From assembly GCF_001461825.1 (NCBI RefSeq), contig NZ_LLZC01000021.1, positions 1 through 64,000 on the forward strand: a DNA stretch of 64,000 nucleotides. Reading direction: 5' to 3'. This DNA is from Bacillus velezensis (GTDB taxonomy: Bacteria; Bacillota; Bacilli; Bacillales; Bacillaceae). The notes under the pieces are model-generated. The model was given only the letters and a program-made list of their open reading frames with translations. It was not told the origin of the DNA and did no database searches. Below are positions 59,201 through 64,000 of the stretch, in pieces. The first letter of the stretch is position 1. Each line of letters begins with the position of its first letter. The translations under genes and the position numbers were made by a program.

Positions 59201-62200
59201 GCAATTCATCATTTGCTGATTGACGGAGTATCCTGGCGTATTTTACTCGAAGATTTTGCAAGCGGTTATGAGCAGGCAGAACGCGGACAAACGATCCAGC
59301 TCCCGCAAAAAACAGACTCGTTTCCATTTTGGGCCGATCAATTGTCCAAATATGCGGCAAAAACCGATATGGAAGAGGAGATTGCGTATTGGACTGAGCT
59401 TTCAAGTATAAAGCCTCAGCCATTGCCTAAGGACACTATCAGCGAAGGATCGTTATTAAGAGACAGCGAAGAAGTGACGATTCAATGGACAAAAGAGGAA
59501 ACGGAGCAATTATTAAAACATGCGAACCGCGCCTACAACACGGATATCAACGATCTGCTGCTGACTTCGTTAGGGCTGGCTGTTCACAAGTGGACAGGCA
59601 CGGAAGACATTGTCGTGAATTTGGAAGGCCACGGGAGAGAACCGATTATTCCGGATGCTGACATTTCCCGCACGATAGGATGGTTCACAAGCCAGTACCC
59701 TGTCGTCCTGAGGATGGAAGCCGGAAAAAACCTGTCGCAGCGGATCAAGATCGTAAAAGAAGGACTGCGCCGCATCCCTGACAAAGGAATGAATTACAGC
59801 ATCATCAAATATTTATCCGGGCATCCGGAAGCCGACAGCCTGCAGCTGAATCCGGAGATATCGTTTAACTATTTGGGACAATTTGACCAAGACCTGAAGC
59901 ATCAGGCTTTACGCATCTCGCCTTTTTCCACAGGGTTATCAATGAACGAAAACCAAGAGAGAACGGCCGTGCTTGATTTGAACGGCATGATTGCCGAAGG
60001 GACATTATCACTGACACTGAGCTACAGCAGCAAACAATACGAAAGATCTACTATGGCGCAATTTGCCCGGGGGTTGAAAGAAAGTCTGCAAGAAGTCATT
60101 GCGCATTGCGTAAGCCGGCAGCAGACTTCTCTCACACCAAGTGACATCCTGTTAAAAGACATCTCAATCGACGAACTGGAACAGCTTTTGGAGCAGACGC
60201 GTGAATTAGGCGAAGCGGAAAATATTTATCCATTAACGCCGATGCAGAAGGGCATGCTGTTTCACAGCTTATTTGATCCGAATTCAGGTGCTTATTTTCA
60301 GCAAACGATGTTTGATCTGCATGGAGATCTGGAGATTGATTCATTTTCAAAAAGCTTGGAAGGCTTATCGCAAAAATATGACATTTTCCGCACAAATTTT
60401 TACAGAGGCTGGAAGGATCAGCCGCTCCAAATCATATTCAAAACGAAAAAAATCGGTTTTCAATTCAATGACTTACGAGAGATGAAGGAATCACAAAAAG
60501 AAGCGATGATTCAGCAGTATGCCAGAGAAGATAAGATGCGGGGGTTCGACTTAGAAAAAGGCGCGTTAATGCGGTTATTCATCCTTCGTACGGATGAAAA
60601 AACATACCGTTTTATCTGGAGTTTCCACCATATTTTGATGGACGGCTGGTGCCTGCCGCTGATTACAAAAGAAATATTCGAGAATTACTTTGCCTTGCTT
60701 CAGCAAAAGCAGCCTGAACAATCATCAATTACTCCGTACAGTCAATATATTGAATGGCTCGGCCGGCAAGATGCGAAAGAGGCCACGGCTTATTGGGATC
60801 AGTACTTGGAGGGATATGAGGAGCAAACCGGCCTTCCTAAGGATCACCATGCAGCGGAAGACGGAAGATACGTTCCTGAAAAAGTGACGTGTGACATAAG
60901 CTCCGATCTCACTTCGAAAATGAAGCGGACGGCAGGCAAGCATCATGTCACGCTGAACACGCTGCTGCAGACGGCATGGGCGGTTTTGCTGCAGAAATAT
61001 AACCGAAGCCGGGACGTTGTGTTTGGAAGTGTTGTATCCGGAAGACCTGCTGGAATTCCAAACGTGGAAACCATGATCGGCTTATTCATTAACACCATTC
61101 CCGTCCGGTTCCGATGTGAAGCCGGGACAACGTTTGCCGGGCTTATGAAAGAGGCGCAGGAAAGGGCTGTAGCGTCTCAACAATTTGAGACACACCCGCT
61201 GTACGATATTCAAGCGCGTACAACGCAAAAGCAAGATTTAATTACACATTTAATGATATTCGAAAATTATCCGGTTGATCAGTATATGGAAAGTATAGGC
61301 CGCCAAAACGGAACATCCATCACGATTTCCAACGTACAAATGGAAGAACAGACCAACTACGATTTTAATTTGACCGTTATACCGGGCGACGAGATGAACA
61401 TCTCTTTTGAATACAATGCAAATGTGTATGAGCGGGCAAGCATAGAGCGGGTTCGGGAACATTTCATGCAAATCCTGCATCAAGTCGTAACAGATGCGGA
61501 TATCCGGGTGGATCAAGCGGAATTGTTAACGGAAGGCGAAAGAAAAACCCTTCTGCAGACGCTTAACGACACGGCCGCGCCGTTTCCGCAGACGCCGGTT
61601 CATCAATTATTTGAAGAGCAATCGCAGCGTACGCCCGATCAAGCAGCCGTCATTGATAAGGACAGGCAGCTCACGTACGGAGAGCTCAATAAGCGGGCCA
61701 ACCGCCTGGCGCGAACGTTAAGAGCGAAAGGAGTGCAGACGGATCAGCCTGTAGCCATCATCACAACAAACAGCATCGAATCGGTGGTCGGAATCCTTGC
61801 CGTTTTAAAATCAGGCGGAGCCTATGTCCCTATAGATCCGGAATATCCGCAAGACCGCATCCGGTATATGCTGGATGACTCCCAAGCCGGAATCGTTTTA
61901 ATGCAGCGGGACGTCAGGAAACAGCTTGCCTATGAAGGCGCCACGGTTTTACTTGATGATGAAAGTTCTTATCACCAAGATGGCTCTGACCTTGCTCCGA
62001 TAAATGATGCGAGCCATTTGGCATATGTCATTTATACGTCAGGTTCCACAGGCCGGCCAAAAGGCGTACTAATCGAGCACCGAGGCTTGACCAATTATAT
62101 TTGGTGGGCGAAAGAACTTTATGTAAAAGGCGAGAAAGCCAACTTCCCATTGTATTCGTCAATTTCTTTTGATCTGACGGTGACTTCTATTTTCACGCCG

Positions 62201-64000
62201 CTTGTCACAGGCAATGCAATCATCGTCTATGACGGAGAGGATAAAACAGCTCTGCTTGAATCGATTGTGCGGGACCCGAGGGTGGATATCATTAAATTGA
62301 CCCCGGCCCATTTGCAGGTTTTGAAAGAAATGAACATTGCCGATCAAACGGCTGTCCGAAGAATGATTGTGGGCGGGGAAAACTTAAGCACCCGGTTAGC
62401 CCGCAGCATTCATGAACAGTTCGAAGGCCGGATTGAAATATGCAATGAGTACGGACCGACGGAAACCGTTGTCGGCTGCATGATTTACCGTTACGATGCC
62501 GCAAAGGACAGGCGGGAATCGGTACCGATCGGAACCGCTGCGGCAAACACGAGCATTTACGTTCTTGATGAAAATATGAAACCCGCACCGATCGGTGTCC
62601 CGGGAGAAATCTATATCAGCGGCGCCGGTGTGGCAAGAGGATATTTGAACCGTCCCGAATTAACGGCAGAGAAATTTGTCGATGACCCGTTTGAGCCCGG
62701 AGCCAAGATGTATAAGACCGGAGATTTGGCGAAGTGGCTGGCGGACGGAAACATTGAATATGCGGGCAGAATAGATGAACAAGTGAAAATCAGAGGCTAT
62801 CGTATCGAATTAGGCGAGATCGAGGCGGCACTGCTTCAAGAAGAAGCGATCAAGGAAGCTGTCGTTACAGCCAGAGAGGATGTCCACGGGTTTAAACAAT
62901 TGTGTGCATATTACGTAAGCGGCGGACAAACAACGGCAGCCCGGCTCCGGAAACAATTGTCTCAAACCCTTGCAAGTTATATGGTTCCGGCTTATTTTAT
63001 CGAGCTTGATGAAATGCCTTTAACTTCTAACGGAAAAATAAACAAAAAAGGGCTGCCTGCTCCGGATTTCGAGCTGCAGGACAGAGCAGAGTATAAAGCT
63101 CCCCGAACAAAAGCGGAAGAAGTATTAGTTTCTGCCTGGGAATCGGTATTAGGCGCTGAAAACGTCAGTATTCTTGATAATTTCTTTGACCTTGGCGGAG
63201 ATTCCATTAAATCCATTCAAGTATCCTCCAGATTAAATCAGCAAGGATACAAAATGGAAATCAAAGACTTGTTTCAATATGCAACAATTGCAGAATTGAG
63301 TCCGCATATCAAGCAGAATCTGCGTATAGCCGATCAAGGTGAGGTCAAAGGAAAAGTCAGCCTGACTCCTATTCAGCATTGGTTCTTTGATCACATAACG
63401 ACAGATCAGCATTATTACAATCAAGCCGTCATGCTGCATGCGCCGGAAGGTTTTCAGGAAACGCAGCTTCGTCAAACCCTGCAAAAGCTTGCTGAACATC
63501 ACGATGCGCTCCGCATGACGTTCCGGACTACGGAAAATGGCTGTGAGGCACAGAATGAAGAAATCGCCCAAAGCGGACTGTACCGCTTAGACGTCCTGAA
63601 TCTGAAAGAAGATTCCGATCCGGGACGGACAATTGAGGCCAAAGCTGATGAGATACAAAGCAGTATGCGTTTAAGTGATGGGCCGTTAATGAAAGCCGGG
63701 TTGTTTCAATGCGCAAATGGAGATCATTTGCTCATTGCCATCCATCATTTGATTATAGACGGGATTTCATGGCGCATTTTACTGGAAGATATCGTTAGCG
63801 GCTACAAGCAAGCCGAGAACGGGCGAGTAATTCAACTGCCGCAAAAAACAGACTCTTTCCAATTATGGGCTAAGAGACTTTCAGAATATGCGCAAAGTGA
63901 AACCATAAAACAAGAACAGGAATATTGGACAAAGATCGAACAAACCGAAGTCAAACCGCTGCCTAAAGATTTTCATGAAACCCATACAACTGCAAAAGAC
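56273..64000 (+). CDS. bmyB: Iturin-family synthetase B (BmyB/ItuB/MycB), 5' part, cut by window end
   Basis: NRPS open to the window end (2576 codons seen). It begins [16 protein letters not shown] with only the C-terminal half of a condensation domain (about residues 1-245, no HHxxxDG). Then A ([10 protein letters not shown] near 411), T (GGDSIK, Ser near 799), epimerase (HHLLIDG near 978), C (HHILMDG near 1452), A (near 1922), T (GGDSIK near 2308) and a second epimerase (HHLIIDG near 2490, unfinished). Codes read DALSVGEVVK (Tyr class) and DLTKIGEVGK (Asn class), predicting D-Tyr and D-Asn at positions 2 and 3. The third module, which would separate bacillomycin D (Pro) from iturin A and mycosubtilin (Gln), lies outside. 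ATG 56273 has GAGGTG five bases upstream, 44 bases after bmyA. Confidence 0.94.
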   Translation, partial: MSVFKTQETYWENLFDEEDGLSAFPYFKAADKASLARTGYQEKCICRSLSPEVSQRIITMANHSDMAAYLILLAGIECLLYKYTDQTSLILGIPTVSKQKAGQSAVNNIVLLKNTLSNESTFKTVFGQLKEAVNDSLKNQNLPFRKMVRHLSVQYNDEHLPLIHTVVSLNEIHSLQFKEDTAADTLFHFDLENNGIHLKLFYNGNLYDEHYINQIVSHLDQLLSVILFQPQAAIHTAEILPEAEKQKLLFDFNDTGADFSGSRTVYQLFEEQAERTPEHAAVKFKNDHLTYRELNEKASRLARTLRNCGVQPDTLVAILADRSLEMIVSIIAVWKAGGAYVPLDPEYPKERLQYLLHDADADVLLVQHHLKNSLAFDGPVIDLNDETSYHADCSLLSPVAGHSHLAYVIYTSGTTGKPKGVMVEHGGIVNSLQWKKAFFKHSPADRVLVLYPYVFDAFILNFFGPLISGATLHLLPNEENKETFAIQNAIKQERITHFSTSPRLLKTMIEQMNREDFIHVQHVVVGGEQLETDTVEKLHSLQPRIRINNEYGPTENSVVSTFHPVQSADEQITIGSPVANHQAYILGAHHQIQPIGVPGELYVGGAGVARGYLNRPELTEEKFVEHLHVPGQKMYKTGDLARWMPDGRIEYLGRIDHQVKIRGYRIEIGEVEAAMFNLENVREAAVVAREDADGAKQLYAYYVGEASLTAAQFREDLSRELPNYMIPSRFIPLERIPLTSNGKIDLKALPAADENTRTENEYIPPRNTIEELLASIWQEVLGAERIGILDNFFDFGGDSIKSIQVSSRLYQAGYKVDMKHLFKHPSIAELSQFVAPVSRVADQGEVNGGTKLTPIQHWFFEQKMPHAHHYNQAVMLYSAEGFQEAPLRRTMERIASHHDALRMIFEKTPDGYAPRITGTDESELYHLEVMNYKGETDPAQAIADKANEIQSSMVLDKGPLMKLGLFQCPDGDHLLIAIHHLLIDGVSWRILLEDFASGYEQAERGQTIQLPQKTDSFPFWADQLSKYAAKTDMEEEIAYWTELSSIKPQPLPKDTISEGSLLRDSEEVTIQWTKEETEQLLKHANRAYNTDINDLLLTSLGLAVHKWTGTEDIVVNLEGHGREPIIPDADISRTIGWFTSQYPVVLRMEAGKNLSQRIKIVKEGLRRIPDKGMNYSIIKYLSGHPEADSLQLNPEISFNYLGQFDQDLKHQALRISPFSTGLSMNENQERTAVLDLNGMIAEGTLSLTLSYSSKQYERSTMAQFARGLKESLQEVIAHCVSRQQTSLTPSDILLKDISIDELEQLLEQTRELGEAENIYPLTPMQKGMLFHSLFDPNSGAYFQQTMFDLHGDLEIDSFSKSLEGLSQKYDIFRTNFYRGWKDQPLQIIFKTKKIGFQFNDLREMKESQKEAMIQQYAREDKMRGFDLEKGALMRLFILRTDEKTYRFIWSFHHILMDGWCLPLITKEIFENYFALLQQKQPEQSSITPYSQYIEWLGRQDAKEATAYWDQYLEGYEEQTGLPKDHHAAEDGRYVPEKVTCDISSDLTSKMKRTAGKHHVTLNTLLQTAWAVLLQKYNRSRDVVFGSVVSGRPAGIPNVETMIGLFINTIPVRFRCEAGTTFAGLMKEAQERAVASQQFETHPLYDIQARTTQKQDLITHLMIFENYPVDQYMESIGRQNGTSITISNVQMEEQTNYDFNLTVIPGDEMNISFEYNANVYERASIERVREHFMQILHQVVTDADIRVDQAELLTEGERKTLLQTLNDTAAPFPQTPVHQLFEEQSQRTPDQAAVIDKDRQLTYGELNKRANRLARTLRAKGVQTDQPVAIITTNSIESVVGILAVLKSGGAYVPIDPEYPQDRIRYMLDDSQAGIVLMQRDVRKQLAYEGATVLLDDESSYHQDGSDLAPINDASHLAYVIYTSGSTGRPKGVLIEHRGLTNYIWWAKELYVKGEKANFPLYSSISFDLTVTSIFTPLVTGNAIIVYDGEDKTALLESIVRDPRVDIIKLTPAHLQVLKEMNIADQTAVRRMIVGGENLSTRLARSIHEQFEGRIEICNEYGPTETVVGCMIYRYDAAKDRRESVPIGTAAANTSIYVLDENMKPAPIGVPGEIYISGAGVARGYLNRPELTAEKFVDDPFEPGAKMYKTGDLAKWLADGNIEYAGRIDEQVKIRGYRIELGEIEAALLQEEAIKEAVVTAREDVHGFKQLCAYYVSGGQTTAARLRKQLSQTLASYMVPAYFIELDEMPLTSNGKINKKGLPAPDFELQDRAEYKAPRTKAEEVLVSAWESVLGAENVSILDNFFDLGGDSIKSIQVSSRLNQQGYKMEIKDLFQYATIAELSPHIKQNLRIADQGEVKGKVSLTPIQHWFFDHITTDQHYYNQAVMLHAPEGFQETQLRQTLQKLAEHHDALRMTFRTTENGCEAQNEEIAQSGLYRLDVLNLKEDSDPGRTIEAKADEIQSSMRLSDGPLMKAGLFQCANGDHLLIAIHHLIIDGISWRILLEDIVSGYKQAENGRVIQLPQKTDSFQLWAKRLSEYAQSETIKQEQEYWTKIEQTEVKPLPKDFHETHTTAKD

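Overview
The window looks like a Bacillus chromosome of the B. velezensis / B. amyloliquefaciens group. Two cyclic-lipopeptide synthetase loci, fengycin on the left and an iturin-family lipopeptide on the right, flank about 23 kb of primary-metabolism genes. These match B. subtilis yng, bio and yxj/sco genes in order and motif content. The species call is inference from gene content. No tRNA, rRNA, CRISPR array, insertion sequence or phage gene was seen.

Left block (2-20144, +): the 3' part of fenE, then all of fenA and fenB. Binding-pocket residues read by eye predict Glu, Val/Ala-like, Pro, Glu/Gln-like, Tyr and Ile, followed by a thioesterase. This is the order expected for fengycin residues 5-10. 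A stretch of about 1.72 kb, nearly identical at DNA level, occurs in both fenE and fenA.

Middle block: yngL and yngK (+); then yngJ-yngI-yngH-yngHB-yngG-yngF-yngE (+), a leucine/branched-acyl-CoA degradation operon built around a biotin-dependent methylcrotonyl-CoA carboxylase. The convergent operon yngA-yngB-yngC(uptA) (-) serves the cell envelope. The biotin operon bioWAFDBI (+) has a clear sigma-A promoter and a BirA-type operator. The operon yxjC-scoA-scoB-yxjF (+), for ketone bodies, is preceded by a near-perfect CcpA cre site. The yng pathway ends in acetoacetate, which scoAB/yxjF can consume, and the bio operon makes the cofactor of the yng carboxylase, so the block forms a plausible metabolic set.

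Right block (43058-64000, +): bmyD/ituD (stand-alone malonyltransferase), bmyA/ituA (3982-residue acyl ligase / ketosynthase / aminotransferase / NRPS hybrid loading Asn) and the 5' two thirds or so of bmyB/ituB (Tyr, then Asn). Bacillomycin D, iturin A and mycosubtilin share this Asn-Tyr-Asn start, so the product cannot be told apart here. No wholly new system is evident. The most notable points are the fenE/fenA gene-conversion tract, the truncated condensation lobe opening BmyB, the acetoacetate/biotin gene neighbourhood and two strong cre sites.
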